DNA of 64,000 bases from Nymphaea colorata (taxonomy: Eukaryota > Streptophyta > Magnoliopsida > Nymphaeales > Nymphaeaceae): NCBI RefSeq assembly GCF_008831285.2, contig NC_045140.1:10166505-10230504 (forward strand). Direction: 5' to 3'. Position 1 is the first letter of the stretch; every line of letters starts with the position of its first letter. A model generated the notes under the pieces. That model was not told the origin of the DNA and made no database searches. It saw only the letters and a list, made by a program, of their open reading frames with translations. A program made the position numbers and the translations under genes. Positions 43,963 to 56,589 of this stretch are shown here, one piece after another.

Positions 43963-45779
43963 GTTCACTACCCCGCCTCCCAAAAGGCCTATGTGGATTG
44001 GCCCTGATGACCCCACAAGATTTTGAATTAGAGTATGTCTGATAATAAACCTGGCCTGTGTGGCCTAGCCCTACTTATAAGGTAGCTGGTTCTTGTCTTT
44101 GCATAACTTTTTAAAATGGTTTTTTAAGTCATCTTCGTCCAAGACAATGTGGAGGATGAAGTCTAAAGGAAGAGTTGGGGGGAAATGGGGTCAACAGGGG
44201 TCATGTTCCTTCTAAATTGAAATTCTACTATTAAAATTTTCGAAGATTTGGATTGGGCCCAATGGAAGATTTTGAAAATTATATTTTCCCCCACACCTTT
44301 TGAAAAAAGTGTTGGCTCTTCTACTGACAATGTTAAAAGTAATCCCATTTTTTAGCAAGATGATTGTCTTTACTTCATGTCTCATACAAAAGGGATGTGT
44401 GCAATCACAAGTCCAAGGAGTTGCTAAGACTATCTTTATTGCATGTCATCTCTTTCTCTCGCTGCCCTAAGGGGCATAGTGTAGCTGATGGAGTAAGGAG
44501 TGTGAGACAAGGCATGTCTCATGTTAGATTCTACTCTTCCTTGAAGAAAAACCTCCAGCTACATATGATGAAGACAAAAATGATAATAAGTTATTAGAAT
44601 CCCCAAGTAGGCAACTACCATGATAGAATCATAAGAACATTAAGCTGGTTAAAAAAGTTGTTCCCCATAAAAATATGAATCGTTGTAATCGTTGATCTTT
44701 TGTTCCATACACATGACCTTTTATTGCACACGTATGGAGGTATCATTTTGCATAAGAGAAGAACTCTATTCTATTAAAAGTACATATAGAAAGAGAAAAA
44801 ACGATATCATTCTTCAAACACATATGTAAGTCAAAAAGAGATGAAAGCACGTTATATGAATTTTTATTTTTCTTTTACAATTCTTTAAATAAATACCTAT
44901 GTGTTCACTTTAGAAAGCTGCCCCATATAGGGTGGAAGTATCAGGCATTTGGGATTCAGAAAAAAACATCACGTGTTGAATAGAAATAAAGATTTGAGAC
45001 TCTATTAAAGAAGAAATGAAATATTGAGATTTAAGAGTTTGAGTCTTTTTATAATCTAATCATCAGTCAAATAATACAAATAACAACTTCTATCTCATGC
45101 CCAAGTATGGGTAAAGCCTAATCAATAAGAGACTCGAGAAATTCCGTAGGCAGCATTCCGATAACTACTTTTTGAAACTAGTGTCTTGTGAAAACTATGT
45201 TTTGAAAACAACTGACCCTTTTAAAAAGTTTTTAATAACTGATTTTGGTGTTTGGATAGCATGTCAAAAACTCATTATTTCAAAGGACCGAATGAACAAG
45301 GAAGCGGAATTTTTTTCATGCTCTTTGTAAAAATGAGTTTTGAGGATACCCAAATAAGTATAAGACTGAATTTCAAAGGCAAAAATTGTGCTTTACTCTA
45401 AACCCAGTTTTGGGCTATCATTCAAAAGCTTGCAGTCTTTGAGGAACTTGGAAATTGAATTTGTATGTCTAGGAAAGAGAAAAAGGAAGATGACTTTGGT
45501 GGCATCTACAAAACTTGAATGTGAGAGAAGTGGCTCCATTAAGCAACATCATTAATTCTTTCTATCATTTTCAATGTTATTAGAATTGGGGTGCAGGCAA
45601 GTGTAGGTTTGCATGGGTAAACGCGTGCACAAACCCACAAAATGGTTATGGTATGCTATACTGATACCTCATGAGTGTTTTGTTCATGTACATATTTGTT
45701 CTCCATAAAAATCTAAAAATTAAGTGCTAATAGGTCTTGTTAAAAAATTTATGGCCTATTCAAGGTACCTAGCCTTTGA
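43963..45779. other. No gene supported
   Basis: Unrecognised, moderately AT-rich sequence. Given the LINE tail that follows on the plus strand it may include older LINE-derived sequence, but I find no clear motif. Confidence 0.35.
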
Positions 45780-46110
45780 AAATTGCCTCCCAAATAGATG
45801 TGTGTTCTACCAAAATCAAGAGGAAATTCATGTCACTTCGTCTTTACTTGTGCCTATGCTTCGAACCTATGGTGGCTATTAACCAGGAAGTTTAATAAAT
45901 GTAGATTTCCTTACTCATATGTTTTTTATTAAACTTAGAACTAATATACTTTTGCCTTTCAAAGGTGTTGGTTGAGCAAATGGTGGAATGTGGTTCTCCC
46001 TCTAGTCATAAGGAAAATACATTTAAAAAGATGTTGGTTGAGAAAATGATGGAATGTGGTTCTCCCTATAGTTATATGGAAAATATGAGGCTTGAGGAAT
46101 GAGGTTTACC
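45780..46110 (+). mobile_element. LINE 3' end fragment with a 66-bp duplication
   Basis: Across frames it reads CHFVFTCAYASNLWW (zf-RVT end, about 45832-45875) and then WWNVVLP.VI.KI..LRNEVYHND (about 45980-46120), the usual C-terminal signature of plant LINE ORF2. The segment carrying WWNVVLP is present twice in tandem (45962-46027 and 46028-46093). Confidence 0.65.
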
Positions 46111-46199
46111 ATAATGATCATTCCTTCTCAATTATGTAGTTTTAATGTTGTATGGGCATCATATGTGGACTCTATATTAGTTGTCGACCGGAAATAACA

Positions 46200-46560
46200 A
46201 TGTTGGGAAGTGGAACTCTGGTTGGACCATGAATTACTGACCCAAGGGTCCTCTTGATGGGAGATATGAATGCTATATCCACATCCTCTCCCTTAGATTT
46301 GGGAAAAAAATTAAGAAGGGGGACAACCATCAGAAAAGAAGAGAATGATTCTTGTCAAATTGAAGTTTTTTACAATCTTGAATACCATTTATTCCTTGAG
46401 ATAAAGGCGAATAGTATAAGAATCCAAGGCATTGCTAACAAGTTCCCTTGTATTGGTATTTTGTCAAGCAACCATGAATGGACAAGGGTCCTCATGAGAT
46501 CTCATGAAGGTAGGAACCACTTCTTTGACCCGACCTTACAATAGGCTTCCTTGGAGATCG
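46200..46560 (+). mobile_element. LINE endonuclease fragment
   Basis: The frame 46254-46544 begins MGDMNAISTSSP, matching the GDFNAI motif of the LINE endonuclease, and contains ILSSNHEWTRV near the position of the TWSN region. It follows a LINE 3' end, so two copies or a rearranged copy meet here. Confidence 0.55.
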
Positions 46561-47370
46561 CAGTAATTTTATAACATTCCTCTTCATATTCTGGAAGTTG
46601 CACAAAGCTGGTTAACATGTCTTTGCTGTTTATGTCTCTTTGATCTCTGTTGAATCTCCATGGAGTTTTCATGTCATTACCTTGAGAACTATCTTTTTTC
46701 CTGACAGTAGTCGATGTTCAAGTTATTTTGTACAACTTATTTTGATCAATAAAAGGATGGAAGGCCTTACCTCCCATATGCTTGCATCGGAAGGTACTAC
46801 CTGACAAGCTTTAACCATTTTTATTAACATTATTTTACTGAGAACAGAAGTGTAAACTCCATATGGGAGGACTCAAAATAATCTCACATTAAAGATATTG
46901 AAAACCCTTGAGGGGCTTATGAGTATTGTTATTGCACTAGGAAAGATATTGGTTCCTAAGTTTGTTAGGATATGAATGGAGACTAGGAATGGATGTACCG
47001 GAGTAGACACTTGAATTAATTTTTGAAACTCTTTCTTGCAGTGGAATTAAAACCAAATTTAACACTTGGAACTAGAGTGCCTACATACTTGAATACATGT
47101 GGCTTAAGTAGGTAAATTATGACTTTTTATGTGAGACAACTGAGAATAATCCAATATTGAAAATATTGTAAACCATTGAGGCGCTTATAAGTGTTTGTTT
47201 CCTATTAATATTTTGTTAAAGTTTTTTTTTAACACAAATTTAGACTAGCTAGTGAGGAAGCTGAAATCTGTCAGACCGGATATAGGTCAGTTGTGCACAG
47301 AATGGGCCATTGCAGCAAAAGCAACAACTTGAAGTAAGAGACCTTGTATTACTCAAGAGACAACTATAGC
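46561..47370. other. No gene seen; probable LINE-derived or unique sequence
   Basis: AT-rich, without a supported frame. Repeated near-matching phrases (GAAAACCCTTGAGGGGCTTA at 46900 and GTAAACCATTGAGGCGCTTA at 47169) point to an old internal duplication. Confidence 0.4.
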
Positions 47371-47688
47371 TAAGGGGGTATTTGATGAGGCTGGAATTAT
47401 GGAATTCTAGAATTAAAATTCTCGTTTTTAGTGAAATGAGAATTGTATTATCAAACAAAGAGTTTTAATTATGGAATTATAAGTTGATTCATGGATCAAA
47501 ATTCCAGAATTATTATTTTACCCTAGTGAGTGGAATTATGATTTCAGAATTTTAGAATTTTCTTTCTCTCTTTAGGGCATATGTTATGATGATTTTAGTT
47601 CATCAAATCTAGAATTTCAGTTGTTGTTTTATCAAACACCTTATTTTTAATTCTGGAATCAAAATTAAAGGCAATCAAACGCCCCTAA
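47371..47688. mobile_element. MITE with TAGGGG(C/G)GTTTGAT-like ends (318 bp)
   Basis: The left end reads TAAGGGGGTATTTGAT and the right end ATCAAACGCCCCTAA, an imperfect inverted repeat. The interior is made of AGAATTTTAGAATT/GGAATTATGG words on both strands. No target duplication is clear. Confidence 0.6.
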
Positions 47689-48700
47689 ATGACATCATGA
47701 AGGGAGAAAAAAACTACGTCCCTCAAGAATTTTGTGCTTTTTTTATTTTGCTGCAAAAGTTACATTGTTTTGTCAATTTCCAATCCTGCCTTGGCGTAAT
47801 TTCCCTTCTGTCGAAGCTTTGCAGCGGAAGTAATTAGGGTTGGTGGATGTCAAGGACATTAGCAAAGGAAACCTGGACCCGATTCCATTCTCATTGTGAT
47901 TAGGGATGTTACAACAGTGTTTTCAATAGATAAGAAACTAGAAAGTATAAGGACTTGAAGTGGAAGTCTTCTTTCCTCTTGTTGTGGTTTCTCCCCTTGA
48001 ATTGGGAGTCTTCTTTATGTTTATCAAATTTGAGTTGGGTCAAGAAGAATTTTTTTTTTTTTTTTTTTTGGCATATGTAAATAGAAGTAAACCATACACA
48101 AAAACCTAAAAGAAAAGAATTCCTTTAGTGGGTGAATTTCAAGTAAATATCATGATTAATTGGGATGTGGAAAAGTTGTAAAACAATATCCATATATATG
48201 TACTTCCTCTGCATTATTGTTCTTCTTCAATATCAGCAACCGTTTTCTTCTCGAGAGGAATTCTTCTTAAAAGTTGTTGCATGTGGACCTCAACAGATCG
48301 TACGGACGCTTGCCATAGCCATTATTCTGATGCTTTAATTCTCTTTTGCTTTTATAGCTAGCTCGTTTAGGTCCCTTCCGGACTTCAGAAAAGGAATACG
48401 AGTTATATATACTTTTGTTAGATGTTAGGTTGACAGATCTGTCACGTGTAAAAGAAACAAACAAATTAAAAAGAGTAAATAGTGAAGGGTAGAGAGAAAT
48501 GAATTCGTGCATGCATGTTACTAATTTCCTGCATATTTCCTACTTTTTTAAATCAAAGAACGAATTTCTGCTACAAAATTGATCGATCTTGTAAGGAAAA
48601 AGCACACTTTCTTGATTTTTTTTCCCCAAAAATTGCTGGCTATCATCATGAACACCTTTAAAATAAACCTTGACTACTTATCATCAGCTTTTAAAACCAT
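47689..48700. other. No gene seen
   Basis: AT-rich with a run of about 20 T at 48051-48069. The minus-strand frame at 48267-48512 has no recognisable domain. Confidence 0.4.
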
Positions 48701-48714
48701 TTAAAAACTCTTTG

Positions 48715-48960
48715 GCAATTCGATGAGAGGTCGAAACCACCACCTCATTCGGGGCCAAACATAGGACCTCTCGTGTGCCGCACGCACGCCCCCCTTGTTG
48801 GTGATCCCCATTCATCTACTGGCATGGTGAAAGGGGAGCTCCGAACATGTATTCGACCGAGCATATAACCTGCACTGACACCCATGAAAATCGAACCAGC
48901 AACTTACCGTTTAGTATCCATGTTTAATCGATCAAATGATAGATTTTCTCTTGCTTAACT
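48715..48960 (-). mobile_element. Possible tRNA-derived SINE remnant
   Basis: On the minus strand GGTTCGATTTTC (about 48886-48897) resembles a pol III B box and is followed by CATGGGTG and GCAGG. The same arrangement (AGTTCGAATCTCATAGGTGC) occurs at 55992-56012. A CATGGATACTAAAC word could be the decayed A box. Tentative. Confidence 0.3.
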
Positions 48961-50029
48961 TGAATATAGTTAACCCCAATATAGCCACTAGCCATATATG
49001 GATTTATTACCCTAAATGATGTGCTTTCAAGTGCCATCAGCCAGGGGAATTTTTCTTTTTGGTTGAGATCTGATTAAGTATCTTGCAAGCACCAATAATT
49101 AATTAGCAACTGTCAAAAGTATACCGAAGTTCGAAGCATATTTATTTATTTGTTTCGGATCTCCATACCATCAACCTGGATTTGAACATTGCCCTGTTCT
49201 CAACTTTAAACGTGTAATGATCCTCTCGCTAAATCCAAAAAAGTTGGGTTTTTTTTTCAACCTCTTGAAAGGTAACATGTTCTTTTACCATTTACTATGT
49301 CATTTATATAGCTAATTACCAAGAAAAGCTCACTTTCATTTCAATATATTTAAGCCTTTTCAAACTATTTTGAGTTAACCCATCAGTTATTTAATTTTGC
49401 ATTTGGAATTTTTGTTTAATTAGATCAAAGGCTTGGGGTTTGAAATTATGGAAAGTGGTCCGTTTCCCTGTTAGATGGCTAATACGGGAGCGTATTTTCT
49501 ACCCATTTCACTATAGGGATCATTTGATTTTTTTTTTTTTATAAGAAGTCATTATTTAAATTCCTTTTTTGCCCTTTTGTGAGAGATGGGGATGGTACAC
49601 CTGCTTCATTGTCAAGGCTATCTGCTGTCATCTCCATCCCCTGATTTTAAAGGCGTCACATATAACCTCTTCTAACAACCATGATATATGGTGTTAAAAT
49701 GTTAATTAAAGGCCGTTACTTTAGAAATCGGGGACTTTTATTTAATACCATCAACCAGGATATATGGTGTCATTTAATTGTATAGAAACTAATTAAATTA
49801 ATTTGGATATAAGTAAATTAAATCGGGGACTTTTGTTTGAAATTAATAAACCAACAAAGGCTGCTAAATTATACTTGTCGTTACCTTCAGAAAAATTTCC
49901 ACTATAAGACATTCACCGAAACGCTAGCATATCTTAGATCTTTCTTTTTTTTCAATAAAGCTTATTTTGAATCACGACTGTCAACCTTTAGTTGCGTATT
50001 CATTAAAATTTTTTCCCATTTGCTTCATG
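48961..50029. other. No gene seen
   Basis: AT-rich intergenic sequence with short direct repeats (TCGGGGACTTTT at 49728 and 49825; GATATATGGTGT at 49683 and 49758). No element can be delimited. Confidence 0.4.
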
Positions 50030-50345
50030 CTTCAGATTGAAATTCAAATGCGGTACCTCAGACCAAATTCGAATTCAATTGTCAAGTATTTGAATTTGAA
50101 TTTGGATTCAAATACACATGAGAAATGTCTATACTGTATCCAAATCCAACTCTGAATTCACAATCCAGATTCAAATACAATTTCTAAATCCAATTTGAAG
50201 AAACAACTTTCAAAATGTATAGACATTGGATGTAGAATATTTATTTAAAATTCGGTCTAATATGAATTTTTTCCGCCTGCATCTGATTTCTTTGAAGCAG
50301 TTTGGTCAAATATCAGATCCAAATCAAATAGGATTTATTGATGTT
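50030..50345. repeat. Diverged relative of the 444-856 MITE
   Basis: Rich in AATTCAAAT/GGATTCAAAT words and ending AAATCAAATAGGATTTATTGATGTT, recalling AAATCGGATATATTGACATC at the end of the 444-856 element. The ends are decayed and no target duplication is seen. Confidence 0.35.
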
Positions 50346-50450
50346 CGTGTGACAAATCAAGTTTAGAAGGTGAAGAAATTCAATTGGTTAAATTAATTAT
50401 GTACATAATGAAAGCATAATTCTATATTCATCCAAAAGTTATTTTGAGAA

Positions 50451-50455
<5 letters not shown>

Positions 50456-50484
<29 letters not shown>
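50456..50484. repeat. (TA)n microsatellite
   Basis: About 14 TA units. Confidence 0.85.
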
Positions 50485-52064
50485 CAATGTTGCCATGTGT
50501 CAGTTATTGCTAGGTAACTAAAATATAAAAAACTATTGCTAAAAATCGCCACTAAACTGATATTTACCACAGTTTATGATGCAACAACTGTTTATGGTCA
50601 CGTAGAGTTTAGGTGCATTATTTTCTGATATTTTCGCAAATGCATGAGGTGGAGATGCCTTCTCAGTGCAAAAAGCTGATCGACTAAGTGCGTAAAGGAC
50701 TAGACAGAGCCATAGGATTCAAAAAGGGCCTTTGCTTAGAAAAGTTATTTCTGTTTAAAAAAAAAGAAAGGAAAATTGGCAGTGGATTTGTCATCTTTAT
50801 TCAGAATTGGCTGTGCACAGTGCGCTGTCTTCTTGGCACTGTAATTCTTTTTTAATACAAGGGGACATAATATTCTATGGTACATACAAAAGTTGATGAA
50901 AGAGATATACATCTACGCACTCGTGGACACCGCCCTAATCACTAATAATCATTTTTTCTCGCCATTTGACGTTTATTTTATTGTTAGATTTCCTTTTGAT
51001 GCTAGTCAAGAGCAGGAATTTGAATTTCTTTTTCTCTAGCCTTTGGAGCCAAGATCCATCGGTCTCTCTCTTCAACTTTTGTTTATAGTTTCATGCTTTT
51101 GATTTATATACACTAAATTAAAACGTAAATCAAGTTTAATATAATCCATATGAAAATTAACACGACAATGATATATTTTTTCAGACCATTTTAAGCTATC
51201 CTGATTTTCATAAATTTTCTACACCAATCTTTCACATTTGTCGACCATCTGCGGTTGTAAAAATAAGAAGAAAAAAAAAGTCGACCCATTAAAATTAATT
51301 ATTAAATTACTTTTTCTACAATATAACCTTATAGATATGATCTTAAGATTGATTTGGTGAGAAACATATATTAAGCTCATCATCTTTCACTTTAATGAAG
51401 TTCTTTTAATAATAGAAAACATGAACAACTCTTATAACATCAAAATTTTGATAGATCAATTATTTTTACAAAAATAACTTGAACTAAAACATGATTTATA
51501 TAAAATTATGTTTACATTTTCTTTTACTAATTACTCTATATACAAGAGAGAGAGAGAGTAAGGGATTTAGATATTGGATGAATAAAAGCTACCACATAAA
51601 TTAACATTTCAGACACTTGCTTCGAGTTGCTATTGCTAGCAAATGGACTACAAAATTGGATATTTTTATACTTTTAGAAGAATAATTTCACTTGTTAGCT
51701 CCACCAGGCTTCTTTGTGCAAAATAAATTAATATAGTTTTCCCCATTGAGCAGACAAACTTATAAAGCCTAGTTGGGAGCACATTATATTTATAAATCTG
51801 TATAGACCAAGAAAGGGTTGAAGAGCAGGCAGCCGTACTTATACTTGGTTCTTTTCCCCTTTTTTGTCTCACAGTGGGCAAGTTGGGAGTTGGTGCCGCT
51901 GCTATCCACATGGGTGTAAGCCCGCTGTGAGGGGGGAGGCTTCATCACTCGCTTGCGCTTGCCTGGTGCATAGAGGAGGTCATTCTTCAAATCCCATAGT
52001 TTTAGAGGGAATTAGCGCAACTGTAATTTTAAAACAATGATTGGCGGCCTACAAATTAGTCCAA
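50485..52064. other. No gene supported
   Basis: AT-rich with a GAGAGAGA tract at 51547-51559. A slightly GC-richer patch (51780-51990) carries overlapping minus-strand frames of up to 81 residues without a recognisable domain. Confidence 0.4.
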
Positions 52065-52190
52065 ATTATAGTTCTAAAGTTTTTGTAGAGACCGAAATGT
52101 AATTTTTCAAAATTTCTATGTAAGATAAATGAATATTTTTAAAATTTACATGTAAATTAAAAAAGAAATTTTGAACAGGCCCCCACTTAA
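52065..52190. mobile_element. Truncated relative of the hAT-type MITEs
   Basis: TTTTTCAAAATTTCTATGTA, TTTTTAAAATTTACATGTAA and GAACAGGCCCCCACTT run in the same order as the element at 53032-53227. The terminal CAGGGGCGGAACC part is missing. Confidence 0.5.
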
Positions 52191-52294
52191 CCTATTTGCA
52201 TGCAAGACAAATTGGTTTTTTTATTCTCCATTAATTACTTCAGGAAAGATGAGGAGAAAGAAAAAAATAATAGAAACTCCACTACTCAACAGAT

Positions 52295-52482
52295 CAGGAG
52301 CGGAGCAGGGGGAGGCCAATGGGTCCTGGTCCCACCTCATTTTTTTTTTTAAATTACATATAAACTTTAAAAAATTTCACTTGTTCTATATAAAAATTTT
52401 GAAAAATTGATATTTCGACCCTAGTCAAAATTTATAAACTTTAATTCACCCTCCTCATGTAACTTTTCTGGTTCCGCTTCTG
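52295..52482 (-). mobile_element. hAT-type MITE, inverted copy (188 bp)
   Basis: Termini are CAGGAGCGGAGC on the left and, on the complement, CAGAAGCGGAACC on the right. Flanks CAACAGAT (52287-52294) and CAATAGAT (52483-52490) form an 8-bp target duplication with one change. The complement matches 53032-53227 along its length (GGTGAATTAAAGTTT, AACAAGTGAAATTTTTTAAA), so the two copies lie in opposite orientation. Confidence 0.75.
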
Positions 52483-53031
52483 CAATAGATCCTTTACATG
52501 CACAATTTTAAATAGAATTAGCACGATGTTTGTTTGTTACTAAAGAAAAAAAGGAACAACTATATTGAAGTAGAACTCATTAGTGCAAGTAGGAATCCTG
52601 ATCAATATCCTATGTATGCTTGTTCTCGTCGTTTTTATTTGCTAAAGGTTGAAATTGGAGCATGTTTTTAAGGTGCAAGAATAAGAAAATGATTTTTTTG
52701 GCAACACCATTTTTCTTTGCACTTTAGGACACTTAAGTTTTGAAGTCTATGATATAGTGATCCTTGTGCATGCTTCCTAAAAAAATTACCACACTACTAG
52801 GAGCTGTGATGAGTTCAACTCGTGCCAGGTATATGATCTAGCAAGCATGCGCTGGACTCAATAACCAAGTACAGCAGATCTTATAATGGTCTTCTTTGAA
52901 ATTGTAAGATGTGATTGATAAGTTGCATATAGGCACTTGAATTAACATGCTAATTTATTGTTTTCAAATATTCTTTAGTGTGAATTTAAGTTGGTCTTCC
53001 TAATGTGAGTGATCAAGGATATCATAATAGT

Positions 53032-53227
53032 CAGGGGCGGAACCAAAAATTTTTCATAAAGGCGAGGTGAATTAAAGTTTCTAAATTTTGAGTAGGGCTA
53101 AAATACCATTTTTCAAAATTTTTATATATAACAAGTGAAATTTTTTAAAATTTACATGTAAATTTTTTTAAAAAAATTTTTGAAATGGGGCCAAGGCTTA
53201 TGCGGCCCCTACCTTGACTTGACCCTG
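53032..53227 (+). mobile_element. hAT-type MITE (196 bp)
   Basis: Begins CAGGGGCGGAACC and ends GACCCTG, with a perfect 8-bp duplication ATAATAGT at 53024-53031 and 53228-53235. CAGGG termini with 8-bp duplications are diagnostic of the hAT superfamily. Non-coding, so it needs a transposase from elsewhere. Confidence 0.85.
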
Positions 53228-53260
53228 ATAATAGTTCTCATATTATAAATCCTATACAAT

Positions 53261-53433
53261 AAGGGGCTGTTTAGTTTAGTAAGTAGAACACTTTGTGGTT
53301 CAATCTGCCCCAAAGATTCATGAACATCTACCATGAATCTGTCGAAAAGGTTCATGGACATCTAGTTTCAGTGTTTCATGTATTTGTCTTTATAAAATAT
53401 TTGCAAAGCATTCCAATTGCCAAACAACCTCTA
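53261..53433. mobile_element. MITE related to the 6475-6641 element
   Basis: Left end AAGGGGCTGTTTAGTTT, right end GCCAAACAACCTCT. The interior contains GATTCATGAACATCTACCATGAATC, recalling the central palindrome of the element at 6475-6641. No target duplication is apparent. Confidence 0.5.
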
Positions 53434-54109
53434 AAAGTCCAAGGACAAATTTTTTTTTTTTTCATATAACCTAACTTTAAATATAGGAACTTAACAGTGA
53501 TTTCATAAGACACTTATACTAAGTCAATCATTTTTTTGGTTTTAATGTTCTACTTTAATCATCAAAGATGAACGGCTCTTTGGACAGTAAAATTTAGCAG
53601 TACAAAACTAATGCTTTTCATCACAATAACATAATTAAAATATATTTTTGTGCTACACGACTAAAAATACACATCCTAACAGGATGATTTTCTTTATTTC
53701 AACTATTTTTAAATACACATTTAGATGGCATCATTTTTATTGTATATATGTGTATGAGTGAAGTCGATGCACTGCATCTGGAGGACATGATTTGAGGAAG
53801 GGCTGGATGACCGAAGGATTTCACCTTAATAAAAGTTTGAAATTTAAAGGCTACTCCTTTGAGAAATACAAATTTTATGAACAAGTCACTGCAAATTGAT
53901 GGTCCCATCATGCTTGGCTATTAAATTCCTTTGCTTTCAGCCTTGACAGTGCAATTAACTTCTCCTGGAAACTAGCTGGACAAATCCCAACATTGCTTCA
54001 ACTAACTCTGAATACAGGTTGTGTATACCGTTGCGTCTAAATCAGAGGCCATGTCTATAAATATGTCGAGGGATCCGGTTTGTTTGAATTACCACGTCTA
54101 GTTTGCCGA
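53434..54109. other. No gene seen
   Basis: AT-rich intergenic sequence. The minus-strand frame at 53699-53911 has no recognisable domain. Confidence 0.4.
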
Positions 54110-54420
54110 TGCTCACATATTCGGCTTCAAATTTGAATTCGAATTTTAATGAAGAAGACTTTACCCATCTGAATCCAAATTTTAAATTTGAAATCTAAAT
54201 CCAGTTTGAATCTGACTTTTGAATGTACAACCGAATTGGAGCCACAATATTATATATTAAAAACTGACTTTGAAGACATATATATAAGATATTTATTTAA
54301 AACTAAATCTGATTTAGAATCCAATCATATGTCATTTGTTGCATCCGAATCCGATCTAAGTGTTTAGTCAGATGTTAAAGCAATTCAGTTGGATATCCGA
54401 CCCATATCTCACATCCTTAG
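54110..54420. repeat. Second diverged relative of the 444-856 MITE
   Basis: AATTTGAATTCGAATTTT words inside and a right end GGATATCCGACCCATATCTCACATCCTTA, which matches the AGGGATGT...GGATATCCGA end of the 444-856 element on the complement. The left end is not recognisable. Confidence 0.4.
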
Positions 54421-55914
54421 CTTAAACCAAGTAAAACTGATCAATTCCCTAATCTCGATTAACAACCCTAATTTAGTGCCGATAATAGCAACAACTCTTT
54501 GGACCAAGAAGTTGAACGTGGTGGGAACCGCCCCGCAAGTAACTTACTTAATCAAGGGGTTTTATTAATACTGTCTCTACAGAGCAGCTCAGAAGAAGGA
54601 TAACAACTCCATGGCAGCAATGACACCATCCTGACTGTCTCTGGACTTTCCTACCCTTCAACAGTTTGACTAATTAAATACACCGAAAAGACATTTATTA
54701 CTCCCCGGCCTCTGCAGCTTATGACTAAAAATCCCTTTCGCAAGACAGCGATGCTTTAAAATTATTGTTTTGACCAGTCTCTCTCTCGTTTTGCGTTTGT
54801 TATTATAACCGGGACTTTTTGTCCCCAAAAAATTTTGGTATTGATTTCTCTTTCTTTCTTTCATTTTTTTTTCCTCCATCTCTCCCTTGTGTGGGTGTGA
54901 CATTTTTTTTTCCTCCATCTCTCCCTTGTGTGGGTGTGAGTGATAACTAACGGGGCATTTGACTACCCTGGATTTGAAATCTATATATATATATGATGTA
55001 GAACTAATGTGACATGTTTTCAATAATGTGGCGAGAGATTCATGGTAAAATCTATGGTCTAAAAATGTTGGGTCAGACTTAAGATCGACATTTAAGATCG
55101 ACATTTGAAATCCTTACTAGTTTACTTCTTTACTTTGAAAAAAAGTCGGAATATTTTAAGATCCAACTGATCTTAAATTCACAATTCTCAAATCCTAAAG
55201 ATTTCAAATCCAATGCCATCAAAAAACCTTCTAAGGGTGTTGAATTATTTTACAATTTAAAAGCAGAGGTGATTTGTAATTTAGAATTCCCAATATTAGC
55301 ATTTCAGGTTCTTCTAAAATTTAAAAAATTACATAATGGATTTCCAGATCTTATATCTCTAAACTCATGGATATCGAGCCAGACCCCTTCTCTTCCTATA
55401 AAATTGAGGAATAATGTGAATATTAAATCCATTATTCTCGAATCCAAAGAACCCCATGTTAAAACAAACACTCAGATCTCAAAATTGAGGTAAACAAAAC
55501 ACCTCTAGTTGACCTATTAGGTGAATCAAAGTCCTGATACAAGCCACATTTGACGTTTCAACGTGAATTTGGATCTGACAAGTTGGAATGAAAGCAGCTT
55601 TGGATGTTGAAATTAAGTGCAAATGAGTCAAATCAGATTTATATCTACATACGGATATGATATAAAAACCAGGATATAAAGTACAGGTATCACATGATGA
55701 CACCAACTACATCTTTGTCGTGCAAACCAAGAAATAATCGAGTTAATTTCTTAGACACGTATGACCTTGGTATTCGTCTAAAATATATTCAATTATTAAC
55801 CATATTATGTTACGCCATGTCGTCCCATAAGTTGTCTCATGGTGTAAAATTTATTGAGCCTCCTATCTTGCTCCCCAAGAAAGACGCCTTTTCCAGATGT
55901 CTGAAATAAAAATA
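54421..55914. other. No gene seen; 39-bp tandem duplication inside
   Basis: The unit TTTTTTTTTCCTCCATCTCT and onward to GTGGGTGTGA occurs twice in tandem (about 54862-54940). A repeat-like stretch at 54960-55500 has ends of the kind GGCATTTGACTACC ... GGTAAACAAAACACCTC and may be a decayed MITE. No gene is supported. Confidence 0.4.
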
Positions 55915-56040
55915 TGCCCCTATGGGTGTACATGGTTAGATCAGCGGTGGGTGTACATGGTTATATCAGCTGCTAGCAGACGGCCAGTTTCTAGTTCGAA
56001 TCTCATAGGTGCATGCTCCTTTCACATTAAAATAATCTAA
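55915..56040 (+). mobile_element. Possible tRNA-derived SINE remnant
   Basis: B-box-like AGTTCGAATCTC (55992-56003) lies about 40 bp after CATGGTTATATCAGC, which could be a worn A box. A 26-bp unit with TGGGTGTACATGGTTA is duplicated just before (55923 and 55949). Downstream wording matches the minus-strand candidate at 48715-48960. Confidence 0.3.
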
Positions 56041-56589
56041 CATGTACGTAAAGAGTGAATGCATGAAGTATTTAACTTCAACGTATTACGTATTCTTAGT
56101 TCAAATGGTTTTGCCGACAATTTGATACAATGATTTTTCTTTTTTAGGAACAAAGATCGATTCAAGTTTGACATGAGGTTAGACATTTATTACTTGGTAA
56201 CGAAGTTTCTTCCCTCATCTCCTCTTTTCTGGCTTCACTTGGACCAAGTAAGCTCATTGGAGGGGTTGTATCCAGTGGCCTCTCTTAGTTTAGAGGCGGT
56301 AGAATGAACTACTTACCCTTAGAAAGAAGAAATTTCATTTCATATGGCGGAGAGCAGTGCTTTTCAGAATACAAAATTTATAATACCTTAATCCGACTTG
56401 ATGTTATTGTTTTATCAGCAAGACTTGACGTCACTCGAGAAAACTAAACTCAAGCCAAAGAGACTTTGACGCTCTCCCGTGATATTATAAAACATTAAGG
56501 CTTGTATTCCATAGTCACTAAACTTCTATGTTTGCTTAAGCTCATAACATAGAATCTGCACCATGCCATTCAAACCAGCAAGATCAAGG
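56041..56589. other. No gene seen
   Basis: AT-rich intergenic sequence without a supported feature. Confidence 0.4.
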
